From Phocaeicola abscessus CCUG 55929 (lineage in GTDB: Bacteria > Bacteroidota > Bacteroidia > Bacteroidales > Bacteroidaceae): a DNA stretch of 64,000 nucleotides. The notes below the pieces were generated by a model. It saw only the letters and a program-made list of their open reading frames with translations. It ran no database searches and was not told the DNA's origin. The position numbers and the translations under genes were made by a program. Below, one piece after another: positions 36,726 to 47,419 of the stretch (its first letter is position 1; each line of letters begins with the position of its first letter). The stretch covers positions 370,689-434,688 of the forward strand of contig NZ_HE997182.1 in NCBI RefSeq assembly GCF_000312445.1. The letters run 5' to 3'.

Positions 36726-38879
36726 ATGAAAAGAGCACTTTACTTATTAGCTTCATTAACGATGGTGTCAGCTGCAGCTTTTGCGCAAACGAAAAAAAGC
36801 TTTACATTAGAAGACCTGCTGCCGGGCGGTAAAAACTTTTACAACCTGCTCCCCCAAAACAACCACGGACTGACATGGTGGAACAACCGCCTGATGGATT
36901 GCGACGTGGACGATATCAAGACCATCGACCCGAAAGACGGTAAAGAGACCATATTCATCACCGTCGACGAAGTAAACCGGATATTGGAAACCGCCGGATT
37001 GGATAAAACCCATCAACTGCACTACGCCTCGTTCCCATATACGAAGAAACTGATGCTGCTGAGCGAGCCTAAAAACCAAATCCTTGTCGATCTGGATAAA
37101 AAAGAGGTAATATGGCACCAACCTATCGACGAAAAAGCAAAGAATAAGGACTGGAATCCCACAAGCCGGGCGCTGGCTTACACCCTGGACAATAACCTGT
37201 ACGTCACCACGCGCGAAGGTGAACGACAACAGGTGACCAAAGAACCCGACGGCATCGTGTGTGGTCAAAGCGTCCACCGCAACGAGTTCGGCATCCACAA
37301 GGGCACGTTCTGGAGCCCGAAAGGCAAGCTGTTGGCTTTCTACCGGATGGACCAATCGATGGTGACGGACTATCCTCAAGTAAATACCGCCGCGCGCATC
37401 GCCGTCTTGGAGCCGGACAAGTATCCGATGGCCGGAATGACGAGCCACAAAGTGACTATCGGCATCTATAACCCGGCGACCCGACAGACGATCTATCTGC
37501 AAACAGGCGACCCGACAGACCGCTACTTCACCAATCTCGCATGGAGTCCCGATGAGCTGCACCTCTACGTCATCGAACTGAACAGGGAACAGAACCAGGC
37601 CCAATTGGTCCGATACGACGCCGTTTCGGGAGAAAAGGAAGCGGTCTTGTTAGAAGAAACGCATCCCAAGTATGTGGAACCCTTGCATCCGATCGTATTC
37701 GTACCGTGGAATCAGCATCAATTCATTTATCAAAGTCAAAGAGACGGATTCAATCACTTATACCTGTACGATACGACAGGAAAATGCATCAAACAATTGA
37801 CCAAAGGCGACTGGGTGGTCCAAGATATCGTCGGATTCAACAGCAAGACGAAAGAAGCGATCGTCATGACGACGGAAATCTCTCCCTTGCAAAGCAACGC
37901 CTACGCCGTCGATATAACGAACGGAAAAAGGCGTTTGATCGGTGCGGGAGAAGGCGTGCACCACGTAAAGTTATCGACCGAAGGCGACTATGTGATCGAT
38001 CACTATCAATCCCATGAGATTCCCCGTCGGATAGACCTCGTATCCGTCAGCGGCAAAAAGAAATCCGTGAACTTGCTGACTTCCTCCGACCCGATGGACG
38101 AATACAATATGCCCGAGATCACCTTGGGTACTCTGCAGGCAGCCGACGGGAAAACACCGGTCTACTATCGGCTTGTCAAGCCGGTAAACTTCGATCCCAC
38201 CAAGAAATATCCGGCCGTGATATACGTTTACGGCGGGCCCCATGCCCAACTGATTCGCGACGTTCGCAACTACGGCGCCGGAGGATGGGACATCTACATG
38301 GCTCAGTCGGGCTATGTCATGCTGACGGTCGATAACCGGGGAAGCGAAAACCGCGGCTTGGAGTTCGAGAACTGCACGTTCCGCCAACTCGGTACGGAAG
38401 AAATGAAAGATCAAATGAAAGGCGTCGATTTCCTGAAATCATTGCCGTATGTGGATGCTGACCGCATAGGAGTTCACGGATGGAGTTTCGGCGGGTTCAT
38501 GACCGCCAACCTCATGCTTACCTACAACGACGTGTTTAAAGTCGGTGTAGCCGGAGGCCCCGTCATCGACTGGCAATATTACGAAGTCATGTACGGGGAA
38601 CGTTACATGGATACTCCCCAAACGAATCCGGAAGGGTATGAGAAGGCGAATCTGAAACTTCGTGCGCAAAATCTCAAGGGACGGTTGGAAATAATCATCG
38701 GAGCCAACGATCCGACCGTCGTGCCCCAGCATGCGATTACTTTCCTTCGAGCGTGTATCGATGCGGAGGTTCAACCGGATTTCTTCGTCTATCCGGGAGA
38801 CGGACATAACATGTTCGGGCGCGACAGGGTGCACCTGTACACCCGCATCACCCGCTACTTCGAGGAACATTTAAAATGA
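36726..38879 (+). CDS. S9-family dipeptidyl-peptidase IV-like protease
   Basis: A 717-residue exported serine peptidase; signal peptide to about residue 21 (AAAFAQ). An eight-bladed beta-propeller covers ~30-470. The alpha/beta-hydrolase domain has the nucleophile Ser587 in GWSFGGFMT, Asp662 in GANDPTV and His694 in [14 protein letters not shown]-type enzyme cleaves X-Pro (or X-Ala) dipeptides from peptide N termini in the periplasm. Seven base pairs separate it from purD, in the same operon as rlmL. Confidence 0.92.
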   Translation: MKRALYLLASLTMVSAAAFAQTKKSFTLEDLLPGGKNFYNLLPQNNHGLTWWNNRLMDCDVDDIKTIDPKDGKETIFITVDEVNRILETAGLDKTHQLHYASFPYTKKLMLLSEPKNQILVDLDKKEVIWHQPIDEKAKNKDWNPTSRALAYTLDNNLYVTTREGERQQVTKEPDGIVCGQSVHRNEFGIHKGTFWSPKGKLLAFYRMDQSMVTDYPQVNTAARIAVLEPDKYPMAGMTSHKVTIGIYNPATRQTIYLQTGDPTDRYFTNLAWSPDELHLYVIELNREQNQAQLVRYDAVSGEKEAVLLEETHPKYVEPLHPIVFVPWNQHQFIYQSQRDGFNHLYLYDTTGKCIKQLTKGDWVVQDIVGFNSKTKEAIVMTTEISPLQSNAYAVDITNGKRRLIGAGEGVHHVKLSTEGDYVIDHYQSHEIPRRIDLVSVSGKKKSVNLLTSSDPMDEYNMPEITLGTLQAADGKTPVYYRLVKPVNFDPTKKYPAVIYVYGGPHAQLIRDVRNYGAGGWDIYMAQSGYVMLTVDNRGSENRGLEFENCTFRQLGTEEMKDQMKGVDFLKSLPYVDADRIGVHGWSFGGFMTANLMLTYNDVFKVGVAGGPVIDWQYYEVMYGERYMDTPQTNPEGYEKANLKLRAQNLKGRLEIIIGANDPTVVPQHAITFLRACIDAEVQPDFFVYPGDGHNMFGRDRVHLYTRITRYFEEHLK

Positions 38880-38886
38880 AATAAAC

Positions 38887-40155
38887 ATGAAATTACTTTT
38901 GTTAGGTTCCGGCGGGCGGGAACATGCGCTGGCATGGAAAATAGCCCAAAGTCCGAAAACGGAAAAACTATATATTGCTCCCGGCAATGCGGGAACGGCT
39001 TCGGTCGGCGAGAACGTAGCCGTCGGGGTCGACGACTTCGAGGCCATCAGACGGTTTGTCCTCGCTTCGGGTATCGACATGGTCGTCGTCGGGCCGGAAG
39101 TTCCCTTGGTAAAAGGTATAACCGATTTCTTTCGGAACGATCACGCGTTGCGACATATTCCCGTGATCGGCCCCTCCCAGGCCGGCGCTCAGTTGGAAGG
39201 GAGTAAGGAATTCGCCAAGCGCTTCATGAATCGGCACCGCATACCTACCGCCAAATACCGGGCGTTCACCGCCGAAACGATAGCAGAAGGATTCGCCTTT
39301 CTCGAAACGCTGGCGCCTCCCTACGTCTTGAAAGCCGACGGATTGGCGGCGGGAAAGGGTGTACGGATCCTACCGACCCTCGACGAGGCGAAAAAAGAAC
39401 TGAAAGAGATGCTCGGCGGCATGTTCGGCACTGCCTCTTCGACGGTAGTTATCGAAGAATTCTTAAGCGGCACGGAATGTTCGGTCTTCATTCTGACCGA
39501 CGGCAAGCACTACCAGATCCTCCCTGAAGCAAAGGATTACAAACGGATAGGAGAAGGCGACAAAGGTCCGAACACGGGAGGGATGGGCAGCGTTTCGCCC
39601 GTCCCCTTCGCCGACAAGACATGGATGCAGAAGGTAGAAGACCGCATCATCCGTCCCACCGTAAAAGGTCTCTCCGACGAAGGCATCGATTACCGAGGAT
39701 TCATCTTCTTCGGACTCATCGATGTGAAGGGCAATCCGATGGTGATCGAATACAACGTCAGAATGGGAGACCCGGAGACGGAATCGGTCATGCTCCGCAT
39801 CAAAAGTGATCTGGTCGACCTGTTCGAGGGGGTAGCCCACGGCGACTTGGAGACGAAGTCTTTAGAGACGGATTCCCGTTCCGTCGTTTGCGTAATGCTG
39901 GTGTCGGGCGGATACCCCGAACAGTACGAAAAAGGCTTCGAAATAACCGGATTGGATCGGCTCACGGACAGCATCGCGTTCCACGCCGGCACTTCCTTCA
40001 AAGAAGGGAAGACGGTGACGAGCGGCGGCAGAGTGATCGCCGTCAGTTCGTACGGAACCGACAAAACGGAAGCCTCTGCACGATCTTTCGCCGCAGCAAA
40101 GGAAATAAACTTCGAAAAGAAATACTTCCGTTCCGACATCGGAGCGGATCTGTGA
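38887..40155 (+). CDS. purD: Phosphoribosylamine-glycine ligase
   Basis: A 422-residue ATP-grasp enzyme making GAR in purine synthesis. Motifs: [66 protein letters not shown] and [20 protein letters not shown]. Full normal length. It lies between a peptidase gene and a membrane protein gene, spaced 7 and 14 bp. Confidence 0.95.
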   Translation: MKLLLLGSGGREHALAWKIAQSPKTEKLYIAPGNAGTASVGENVAVGVDDFEAIRRFVLASGIDMVVVGPEVPLVKGITDFFRNDHALRHIPVIGPSQAGAQLEGSKEFAKRFMNRHRIPTAKYRAFTAETIAEGFAFLETLAPPYVLKADGLAAGKGVRILPTLDEAKKELKEMLGGMFGTASSTVVIEEFLSGTECSVFILTDGKHYQILPEAKDYKRIGEGDKGPNTGGMGSVSPVPFADKTWMQKVEDRIIRPTVKGLSDEGIDYRGFIFFGLIDVKGNPMVIEYNVRMGDPETESVMLRIKSDLVDLFEGVAHGDLETKSLETDSRSVVCVMLVSGGYPEQYEKGFEITGLDRLTDSIAFHAGTSFKEGKTVTSGGRVIAVSSYGTDKTEASARSFAAAKEINFEKKYFRSDIGADL

Positions 40156-40169
40156 CTTGCCCGCAAAAG

Positions 40170-41093
40170 ATGACCGCAGGAAAAAGATATCAACGCGAGG
40201 TCACGACGGGAAATTTATCCTTTCTCGTCGCCATTCTCTCGTGCATCGTACTGTGGAGTGTCCGTTTCGATTCGATCGGTTATGCGGGCAGTCTGTCGAT
40301 CTATGTGCTCGTGGGTTACATCCTGACAGAACTGAATACCAGATTCAGTTTGATAAGGACCAGAACCGCCCTGCCGGTTTCTCTGTATTGGATCATCGTG
40401 GCCATCTGTTCGTTCCTTCATCCTTTCAAGGCGATCAACCTCGTACCGTTGGCATTCATCTTGGCTATCCATCAGCTTTTCTCAAGTTATGAGAACGAGA
40501 AAAGTATCGGGAATACATTCAATTCTTTCTTCTTTCTGAGTGCGGGCAGCATGGTCTTCCCTCCGTTACTATACTTCGTCCTTCCCTTTTTATTCGGAAT
40601 GAAGCGCTTCCGCTCCCTGACGGTGAAAACGTTTTTCGCCGCACTTTCAGGAACAGCACTCCCGTATTGGTTTTTATTCGGATATGCTTTTCTTTCCGAC
40701 AAACCGGAACTGTTCGCAGGGTCGCTCCGATCGTTATGCACCGTCCTTTCGCCCGATTACGGCGGAATCTCCGTCAACCACGTCGTTGCTTTCGCCATTG
40801 TCACTTTCTTTTCGTTGACCGGCAGCATTCATTACCTGCTCGTCTCCTATCAGGACAAGACGCAGATTCGGATCTATTATTCCTTCCTCCTCCTTATCGA
40901 GGTTTGTATCTATGCCTTGGGTTACTTCCAGCCGCAACATTTTCAGCAGTTACTGTCAATGCAACTCATCATCGTCTCTCTTCTGATGAGTCATTGGTTG
41001 GTACTGTCGAAAACCCGATTTTCCGCGATAGCGTTGACGGTTACGTTAATCCTATTGGTATTATGGGCTATATTTGATGTATGGATGCGATAA
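40170..41093 (+). CDS. Unnamed polytopic membrane protein
   Basis: A 307-residue protein from the ATG at 40170 (MTAGKRYQREVTTGNLSFLV), with about eight hydrophobic helices and few charged loops. I do not recognise a family with certainty; similar proteins occur next to purD in Bacteroidales in my recollection. A GTG at 40152 is an alternative start. Its end overlaps the DedA-like gene start by 13 bp, so it is co-expressed with it. Confidence 0.7.
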   Translation: MTAGKRYQREVTTGNLSFLVAILSCIVLWSVRFDSIGYAGSLSIYVLVGYILTELNTRFSLIRTRTALPVSLYWIIVAICSFLHPFKAINLVPLAFILAIHQLFSSYENEKSIGNTFNSFFFLSAGSMVFPPLLYFVLPFLFGMKRFRSLTVKTFFAALSGTALPYWFLFGYAFLSDKPELFAGSLRSLCTVLSPDYGGISVNHVVAFAIVTFFSLTGSIHYLLVSYQDKTQIRIYYSFLLLIEVCIYALGYFQPQHFQQLLSMQLIIVSLLMSHWLVLSKTRFSAIALTVTLILLVLWAIFDVWMR

Positions 41094-41545
41094 TGCCGTT
41101 TCTCACCGATTGGGGATATGTGGGGCTCTTCCTCGCTTCGTTTATTGCAGGAAGCGTCGTGCCTTTCAGCTCCGAAGCCGTCCTCATCGCATGCATCGGT
41201 CCGTTGCAACTGTCTCCTCTCTCCTGTTTAACGGCTGCCACGCTGGGGAATGTCAGCGGAGGAATGACTTGTTACTGGATAGGGCATCTGGGCAAAACGG
41301 AGTGGATAGAGAAATACTTGCATGTGAACCAACAAAAGCGGGAAAAGGCCGAGCGTTTCGTCCGCGGGGAAGGAGCGTGGATGGCTTTCTTCGCCTTCAT
41401 CCCCATCTTAGGAAGCGCCATCAGCATTGTGCTGGGCATGATGAGGGCCAATCTCTGGGGGGTTGCGCTGTCGATGACTGTCGGGAAGGCGATTCGCTAT
41501 GCCATTATTATTTGGGGAACATTACAAACACACTCTCTCTTTTAA
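41081..41545 (+). CDS. DedA/YqaA-family membrane protein
   Basis: A 154-residue membrane protein. The pattern GYVGLFLASFIAGSVVPFSS followed by EAVLIA, then LGNVSGGMTCYWIGHLGK, and the arginine-containing membrane segment before IPILGSAISIVLGMMR match the short YqaA subgroup of DedA/SNARE-associated proteins. DedA proteins are implicated in lipid-carrier flipping and envelope integrity; the exact role of YqaA is unknown. It is coupled to the genes on both sides. Confidence 0.83.
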   Translation: MDAIMPFLTDWGYVGLFLASFIAGSVVPFSSEAVLIACIGPLQLSPLSCLTAATLGNVSGGMTCYWIGHLGKTEWIEKYLHVNQQKREKAERFVRGEGAWMAFFAFIPILGSAISIVLGMMRANLWGVALSMTVGKAIRYAIIIWGTLQTHSLF

Positions 41546-41549
41546 CAGT

Positions 41550-42419
41550 ATGGGAAAAAGAAATCTTTTATTCGGCCTCGTCCTGTTCGGTTTGACGGCA
41601 TGCAGACACCAGCCTTCCGACCGGCAAAAGACAATCGCCGTTACGCTGGAACCGCTGCGGTATTTTACGGAAGCCATTGCCGGCGACCGGTATCGCGTAA
41701 CGAGCATGGTTCCAGAAGGAGCTGGCCCAGAAACCTACGACCCGACTCCGCAACAACTGATCGATCTCTCGCGAAGCGAAGCTTACTTCCGCATCGGATA
41801 CATCGGCTTCGAATTGAACTGGATGGACAAACTGAAAGCGAACGCTCCGCACCTGTCTGTCTTCGACACCTCGGAGGGAATCGAGCTGATCGCGAACGAA
41901 ACCTCCCACCATGCTCGCCATCACGGCCCGTATATCGAACCGCATGTATGGAACTCCGCCCGAAATGCGGTGATCATCGCCGACAACATTTGTCGCGCTC
42001 TATGTACCATCGATGCGGCGAACAAAACGTACTATACTCATCGATTGGACAGTCTGCAGCGGACGATTCAGTATACCGACAGCGTCATACGGGTTTACTT
42101 GCAACAGGCCGACTCTGTCTTCCTCATCTTCCATCCCGCCCTGAGCTATTTCGCCCGCGATTACGGACTGACGCAAATCGCTATCGAACACGAGGGGAAA
42201 GAACCCCCGTCAGCCTATCTGCAAGCCCTTGTCAAAGAAGGAAAGGAGAGGCGGGCACGTGTCGTCTTCATTCAAAAGGAATTCGACACCCGAAACGCGC
42301 AGCTCATTGCCGACGAAATGGGATTGTCCGTCGTTCAGATCAACCCTTTGAGTTATCGTTGGCCAAAAGAAATGATTCACATCGCCCAATCGCTGGCGCA
42401 TATCCCACAAACAAGATGA
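41550..42419 (+). CDS. znuA: Zinc/manganese ABC transporter substrate-binding lipoprotein
   Basis: A 289-residue cluster-9 metal-binding lipoprotein, lipobox GLTAC (Cys18). It has a His-rich loop (SHHARHHGPYIEPHVW). Comparing with E. coli ZnuA, the ligand positions are Glu61 in GAGPETYDPTPQQ (usually His), His132 in EPHVWNSARN, His195 in FHPALSYFARDYGL, and Asn265 in INPLSYRW (usually Asp). Two of four ligands therefore differ and metal preference may be altered. It overlaps the ATPase gene as ATGA; the metal is inferred. Confidence 0.85.
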   Translation: MGKRNLLFGLVLFGLTACRHQPSDRQKTIAVTLEPLRYFTEAIAGDRYRVTSMVPEGAGPETYDPTPQQLIDLSRSEAYFRIGYIGFELNWMDKLKANAPHLSVFDTSEGIELIANETSHHARHHGPYIEPHVWNSARNAVIIADNICRALCTIDAANKTYYTHRLDSLQRTIQYTDSVIRVYLQQADSVFLIFHPALSYFARDYGLTQIAIEHEGKEPPSAYLQALVKEGKERRARVVFIQKEFDTRNAQLIADEMGLSVVQINPLSYRWPKEMIHIAQSLAHIPQTR

Positions 42420-43132
42420 ACAGTCGACCCTGCATCGAAATAAAAGCGCTCACGGCAACCTACGGAAACAGAACCGTTCTGACCGACATCGACCTGACGG
42501 TGTTCGAGCGGGATTTTCTCCTCATCACCGGCCCGAACGGGGGCGGGAAGACGACGCTGATCAAACATCTCCTCGGGCTGAAAAAGCCGGCGGCAGGGAC
42601 GATCACTTTTTTCAGGGACGGGAAATCGACGGATAGCTTGACGATGGGCTACCTCCCCCAATACCACCGTATCGACAAGAAATTCCCCATCACAGTGTAC
42701 GAAACGATCCTCTCCGGGCTGGGCGGACGGAAATCGCTGTGGAAACCGTTTACGAAAGCGCAGCATGAACAGGTGAAAAAGATCATCGTCCGCATGGGAT
42801 TGGAAGGATCGGAACAAAAAGCGATCGGCGAACTGAGCGGCGGACAGATTCAACGCGCCCTGCTCGGCAGAGCGATCGTCTCCGAACCCGAGGCACTCCT
42901 CTTAGACGAGCCGGATACCTACATCGACCAAGCATTCCGTTCGCAGCTCTATTCCCTGTTGGAAGAAATCAATCGTCGCAGTGCCATCATCCTCGTCAGT
43001 CACGATATAAACGCCCTTGCGCCCTTGGCGAAATCCCTCGTCTATGTAAATCACTCGCTGGAACGTCGCCTGCCGGAAGAACGAACGGGCAGGATAGAAG
43101 CCGAAGAAAGGAAGAATTTCACCGCTGGATAA
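42416..43132 (+). CDS. znuC: Zinc/manganese ABC transporter ATP-binding protein
   Basis: A 238-residue ABC ATPase. Walker A GPNGGGKTTLIKHLLG, Q-loop LPQYHRID, signature ELSGGQIQRALLGRAIV, Walker B ALLLDEPDTYID and H-loop LVSHDIN are complete. The N-terminal IEIKALTATYGNRTVLTDID is typical of ZnuC/MntB-type importers. The start at 42416 overlaps the substrate-binding gene. No permease gene (ZnuB type) follows; the next gene is a DUF2723 protein with its own promoter, so the permease must be elsewhere. Confidence 0.9.
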   Translation: MNSRPCIEIKALTATYGNRTVLTDIDLTVFERDFLLITGPNGGGKTTLIKHLLGLKKPAAGTITFFRDGKSTDSLTMGYLPQYHRIDKKFPITVYETILSGLGGRKSLWKPFTKAQHEQVKKIIVRMGLEGSEQKAIGELSGGQIQRALLGRAIVSEPEALLLDEPDTYIDQAFRSQLYSLLEEINRRSAIILVSHDINALAPLAKSLVYVNHSLERRLPEERTGRIEAEERKNFTAG

Positions 43133-43175
43133 CACTAAATAACAGACTTGCCGCATAAAAACAGATTTTTCTGTT

Positions 43176-43183
43176 TACCTTTG
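43176..43183 (+). promoter_or_regulatory. -7 box (TACCTTTG) for the DUF2723 gene
   Basis: Consensus box 32 bp before the ATG at 43216. Confidence 0.7.
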
Positions 43184-43215
43184 TCCCTTGCAATTAATTG
43201 AACAGATGAAGTTTC

Positions 43216-46200
43216 ATGAAACACTACCAGTTTTTAAATAATCTGACGGGCTGGATCGTCTTTGCCGTGGCAGCGTTCACCTACTGCCTGACCATAGAGC
43301 CGACCGCCAGCTTTTGGGACTGTCCCGAATTCATCACGACCGGGTATAAATTGGAAGTCGGCCACCCTCCCGGCGCACCGATCTTCATGTTGACGGCCAA
43401 CCTTTTCAGCCAGTTTGCGAGCGACCCGTCGCAAGTGGCGCGGATGGTAAATATAATGAGCGCGCTGATGAGCGCCGGATGTATTTTGTTCCTATTCTGG
43501 ACCATTACGCATCTGGTACGCCGTTTAGTTTGCCCCGAGCGGCATGAGATGTCCGTCGCTCAATTGATCACGATCCTCGCCTCCGGCGTAGTCGGTGCTT
43601 TGGCTTACACGTGGAGCGACACGTTCTGGTTCAGTGCCGTCGAAGGCGAAGTATATGCCTATTCGAGCCTCTTCACCGCCGCCGTGTTCTGGTTGATCCT
43701 GAAATGGGAAAGCGTCGCCGATCGGCCGCACTCCGACCGTTACTTGGTATTGATCGCCTACCTCACGGGGCTCTCCATCGGAGTTCATCTGCTGAACTTG
43801 CTCTGTATTCCCGCCATCGTTTTGGTGTGGTATTACCGCACGCATCCCGCTGCGAATATAAAAGGGAGTCTGTCGGCGCTGATCGTATCCGCCATCCTCG
43901 TGGCCGTCGTCCTTTACGGGATCGTTCCGGGCGTTACGAAAGTGGGTGGCTGGTTCGAGCTCCTCTTTGTCAACGGGTTCGGTCTGCCCTTCAATACGGG
44001 ATTGATCGTATACATCATTTTGCTGGCCTCAACGTTAATCTGGGGCATTTCCGAAACTTACACGGAAAAGAGCCGGAAGCGGATGAACCTCGCCTTCCTT
44101 TTTGCCATCGCTTTGATAGGCATTCCTTTCTACGGCTACGGAGCAACGTCTCTGCTGATCGGAGCGATCGTCCTCGCCGCCCTAACGGTCGTCTTATCCG
44201 GTAAGATCAAGGTGTGGAACCCCGACGCAAGGATGATGAACACCGCCCTACTCTGCGTCACGATGATCCTGGTGGGATACTCTTCCTATGCGCTGATCGT
44301 CATCCGTTCGACGGCGAATACTCCCATGGATCAGAACTCGCCGGAGGACATCTTTACCCTGGGAGAATACTTGGGCAGAGAACAATACGGGACACGGCCG
44401 CTGTTCTACGGACCGACTTACGCCTCGAAACCCGCCATCCAACATGTCGAGGGAGGTTATCAGTACGACATCGTCGAAGGCGCTCCCGTGTATCAACGGA
44501 AAGAGAAAGCCACGGAACACGAAAAGGACAGCTACGAGGTCGTACGCCACAAATCGGAATACAAGTATGCGCAAAACATGCTGTTTCCGCGCATCTACGA
44601 AGAGAAATACGCGCAGGCTTACGAAGAATGGTTGGGCGGCGTGACGGGGAAGCAGGTTCCTTACGATCAGGCGGGAGAGATCTCCATGATCAAAATTCCT
44701 ACCCAATGGGATAATCTGCGATTCTTCTTCACCTACCAAGTCAATTTCATGTATTGGCGTTACTTCATGTGGAATTTCGTTGGCCGGCAGAACAACATAC
44801 AAGGTCAAGGCGAGATAGAGCATGGAAATTGGATAAGCGGAATCGGCCCCTTGGATAATTTCCTGGTAGGGGATCAGACCCTATTGCCGAGCGAACTGAA
44901 AAACAACAAGGGACGCAACGTCTTTTACGGTTTACCCCTACTGCTCGGACTGATCGGCCTGTTCTGGCAAGCCTATAAAACGCATCGGCGAACAGACCGT
45001 ACGGGTAACGTGCACGAAGACCCCGTCGGCATCCGCCAGTTCTGGGTGGTGTTCTTCCTCTTCTTCATGACCGGCTTGGCCATTGTACTATACCTGAATC
45101 AAACGCCTCAACAGGTCCGCGAGCGGGATTACGCGTACGCCGGGTCGTTCTACGCCTTCGCCATCTGGATCGGCATGGCGGTTCCCGCTATCGCCAGTTG
45201 GTTGCAAAAGAAAATCGAGGGGCGAGCGGCCGCCATCCTCGCATCCGTCCTGTGCGTGTTGGTACCCATTCAAATGGTTTCCCAAACGTGGGACGATCAC
45301 GACCGCAGCAACCGGTATACTTGCCGCGACTTCGGGCAGAACTACCTGAACAGTACGCAGGAGAAAGGAAACCCGATCATCTTCACCAACGGCGACAACG
45401 ATACCTTCCCTCTGTGGTACAATCAGGAGACGGAAGGTCAGCGCACCGACGTCCGCGTGTGCAACCTCAGCTATTTGCAGACGGACTGGTACATCGATCA
45501 GATGAAACGTCCGGCCTACGACTCTCCTTCCGTCCCGATCGACTGGAGCCGGTTGGAATATGTCTCAGGGCACAACGAAGCCGTTCAGATCCAGCCAAAC
45601 ATGATGAAGCATCTCGACGAATATTATCGAAAAAATCCGGAAGAAGCCGTGAAGAACTTCGGCGAGAATCCGTACGAACTGAAAAATATCCTCGAACATT
45701 GGATCCGTCACCCGCAGGACGAAGGATTGCGGATCGTCCCGACAGACAGCATCGTCGTCCGCGTGGATAAAGAAGCCGTGAAGCGTTCGGGCATGCTGAT
45801 TCCTGACTCGTTGCACGGCGTAATTCCGGATTACATGCACCTTTCTCTGAAAGGAAAACGCGTGCTCTACAAGAGCGAGCTGATGATGCTCGAGATGTTG
45901 GCGAATACCAATTGGGAACGCCCCCTCTACATCGCAATTACGGTCGGCAGCGAAAATCACCTCAACTTGGGCAATAACTTTATGTTAGAAGGACTGGCCT
46001 ATCGCCTCACGCCATTCAACAGCAAAGAGACAAAGACGAGCATCGACGCGGACAAGATGTACGACAACCTGATGCACAAATTCAAGTTCGGCGGAATCGA
46101 TAATCCCGACGTTTATTTAGATGAAACGACCTTGCGAATGTGCGACACGCACCGGAGGATGTTCGTCACGCTCTCCTCGGAACTGATCAAGCGGGAAGAA

Positions 46201-46611
46201 AAGGAGAAAGCGCTCGAAGTACTGGATTACAGTCTGAAAGTGATTCCTCCCGCTACCGTTCCTCACGATTATATCTACAGCAGTTCGAAAGAAATGGCCG
46301 AAAATTATATCGCTTTAGGGCATCCGGAAAAAGCCTTGCCTATCCTGGAGGAAATGGCCAACAACGCCGTGGAATACATTTCCTGGTACGAGAGCCTGGA
46401 CGAACAACGCTTCCGGGACTCATACGAAACGTGCATCCGCTACATTTACATGCTCGACGAAATCAATAAGAGCTATGCCAAATTAGCGCTCGCACCCAAT
46501 GCAGAAAAGGAAAATATCTATACGAAAAGTGCGGTGCACTATTCCCGAATATTCGACACGCTGTACGAAACGTTCAACAAGCGTATAGGAGCGAACAAAA
46601 GAGAAAAATAA
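43216..46611 (+). CDS. DUF2723 membrane protein (GT117-type O-mannosyltransferase family)
   Basis: An 1131-residue protein. The N-terminal ~340 residues hold about ten membrane helices and the family block EPTASFWDCPEFITTGYKLE followed by VGHPPGAPIF. A further membrane part lies near 570-700 (FFLFFMTGLAIVLYLNQTPQ, RERDYAYAGSFYAFAIW). A periplasmic part contains GDNDTFPLWYNQETEG and a helical, TPR-like end. DUF2723 proteins are widespread in Bacteroidetes and have been linked to periplasmic protein O-glycosylation (GT-C fold); the Asp-Cys-Pro-Glu block may hold the catalytic acid. It precedes a polysaccharide deacetylase by 23 bp. Confidence 0.9.
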   Translation: MKHYQFLNNLTGWIVFAVAAFTYCLTIEPTASFWDCPEFITTGYKLEVGHPPGAPIFMLTANLFSQFASDPSQVARMVNIMSALMSAGCILFLFWTITHLVRRLVCPERHEMSVAQLITILASGVVGALAYTWSDTFWFSAVEGEVYAYSSLFTAAVFWLILKWESVADRPHSDRYLVLIAYLTGLSIGVHLLNLLCIPAIVLVWYYRTHPAANIKGSLSALIVSAILVAVVLYGIVPGVTKVGGWFELLFVNGFGLPFNTGLIVYIILLASTLIWGISETYTEKSRKRMNLAFLFAIALIGIPFYGYGATSLLIGAIVLAALTVVLSGKIKVWNPDARMMNTALLCVTMILVGYSSYALIVIRSTANTPMDQNSPEDIFTLGEYLGREQYGTRPLFYGPTYASKPAIQHVEGGYQYDIVEGAPVYQRKEKATEHEKDSYEVVRHKSEYKYAQNMLFPRIYEEKYAQAYEEWLGGVTGKQVPYDQAGEISMIKIPTQWDNLRFFFTYQVNFMYWRYFMWNFVGRQNNIQGQGEIEHGNWISGIGPLDNFLVGDQTLLPSELKNNKGRNVFYGLPLLLGLIGLFWQAYKTHRRTDRTGNVHEDPVGIRQFWVVFFLFFMTGLAIVLYLNQTPQQVRERDYAYAGSFYAFAIWIGMAVPAIASWLQKKIEGRAAAILASVLCVLVPIQMVSQTWDDHDRSNRYTCRDFGQNYLNSTQEKGNPIIFTNGDNDTFPLWYNQETEGQRTDVRVCNLSYLQTDWYIDQMKRPAYDSPSVPIDWSRLEYVSGHNEAVQIQPNMMKHLDEYYRKNPEEAVKNFGENPYELKNILEHWIRHPQDEGLRIVPTDSIVVRVDKEAVKRSGMLIPDSLHGVIPDYMHLSLKGKRVLYKSELMMLEMLANTNWERPLYIAITVGSENHLNLGNNFMLEGLAYRLTPFNSKETKTSIDADKMYDNLMHKFKFGGIDNPDVYLDETTLRMCDTHRRMFVTLSSELIKREEKEKALEVLDYSLKVIPPATVPHDYIYSSSKEMAENYIALGHPEKALPILEEMANNAVEYISWYESLDEQRFRDSYETCIRYIYMLDEINKSYAKLALAPNAEKENIYTKSAVHYSRIFDTLYETFNKRIGANKREK

Positions 46612-46634
46612 CGGCAGATCTCAACGACGTCGAC

Positions 46635-47246
46635 ATGTTTATCGAACAACCGCCCCTATTGCTCCGCTGGATTTATCCACGCGCTCTCTGGCGCATGGAC
46701 AAACACGTTAAAGCCGTTTATCTCACGTTCGACGACGGACCGATACCGGAAATCACTCCCTGGGTGCTGGATCTGTTAGACAGATACCGGATGAAAGCGA
46801 CCTTTTTCTTGGTCGGAGACAACGTGAGAAAACATCCGGAAGAATACCGGATGATCGTGGAGCGGGGACATCGCGTCGGGAACCATACGTATAACCACAT
46901 CCAGGGCCTGCACTACCTGAGCAAACATTATCTCGCCAATGTAGAGAAGGCGAACGAACTGATCCATACCGACTTGTTCCGTCCGCCGCATGGTTTCATG
47001 CGTTGGACGGAATACATGATCCTTCGCAATAAATACCGGATGGTCATGTGGGACGTGGTCACTCGGGATTACAGCAAACGCCTCGACGGAGCGGAAGTCT
47101 TCGAGAAGGTAAAGAAATATGTCCGCAACGGATCGATCATTACCTTCCATGACTCTCTCAAATCGGAGAGAAACATGAAATATGCATTGCCGCGCTCCAT
47201 CGATTGGCTGTTGGAACAGGGCTATGAATTCAAAATTTTCGATTGA
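46635..47246 (+). CDS. Polysaccharide deacetylase (NodB domain, CE4)
   Basis: A 203-residue NodB-homology protein. The CE4 motifs are TFDDGP (31-36, catalytic Asp33, metal Asp34), GNHTYNH with metal ligands His84 and His88, FRPPHG (115-120), MWDVVTRDYS and ITFHDS. It lacks a signal peptide, so it is cytoplasmic or membrane-associated through its N-terminal IEQPPLLLRWIYP. The substrate may be a peptidoglycan or lipid-linked sugar; unknown. Convergent with dacB; the 47247-47419 gap shows no gene or clear terminator. Confidence 0.9.
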   Translation: MFIEQPPLLLRWIYPRALWRMDKHVKAVYLTFDDGPIPEITPWVLDLLDRYRMKATFFLVGDNVRKHPEEYRMIVERGHRVGNHTYNHIQGLHYLSKHYLANVEKANELIHTDLFRPPHGFMRWTEYMILRNKYRMVMWDVVTRDYSKRLDGAEVFEKVKKYVRNGSIITFHDSLKSERNMKYALPRSIDWLLEQGYEFKIFD

Positions 47247-47419
47247 ACATCTTTGCGCAAACCGCCGCCGACCGGGATCAGCGTACTTTCACCGAAACGA
47301 GGATCGAAGGCGAAGATAAAACCGTTAGCCACCTGAAAAATCATCAAACAGCTAAACGAGGAATAGGGAATATCCTCCGCACTTTCAACTTCTTCCGAAA
47401 AGATTCCTTCTCATCCCAC

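Noticed and set aside
43206-43222. gtttcatgaaac as a second parS
   Set aside because: It lacks the central CG of parS and is only 12 bp; it overlaps the start of the DUF2723 gene.
47247-47419. Minus-strand open stretch containing ANGFIFAFDPRFGES
   Set aside because: No start codon or leader; dacB already has a complete C terminus, so this is not a missing part of it. It could be chance.
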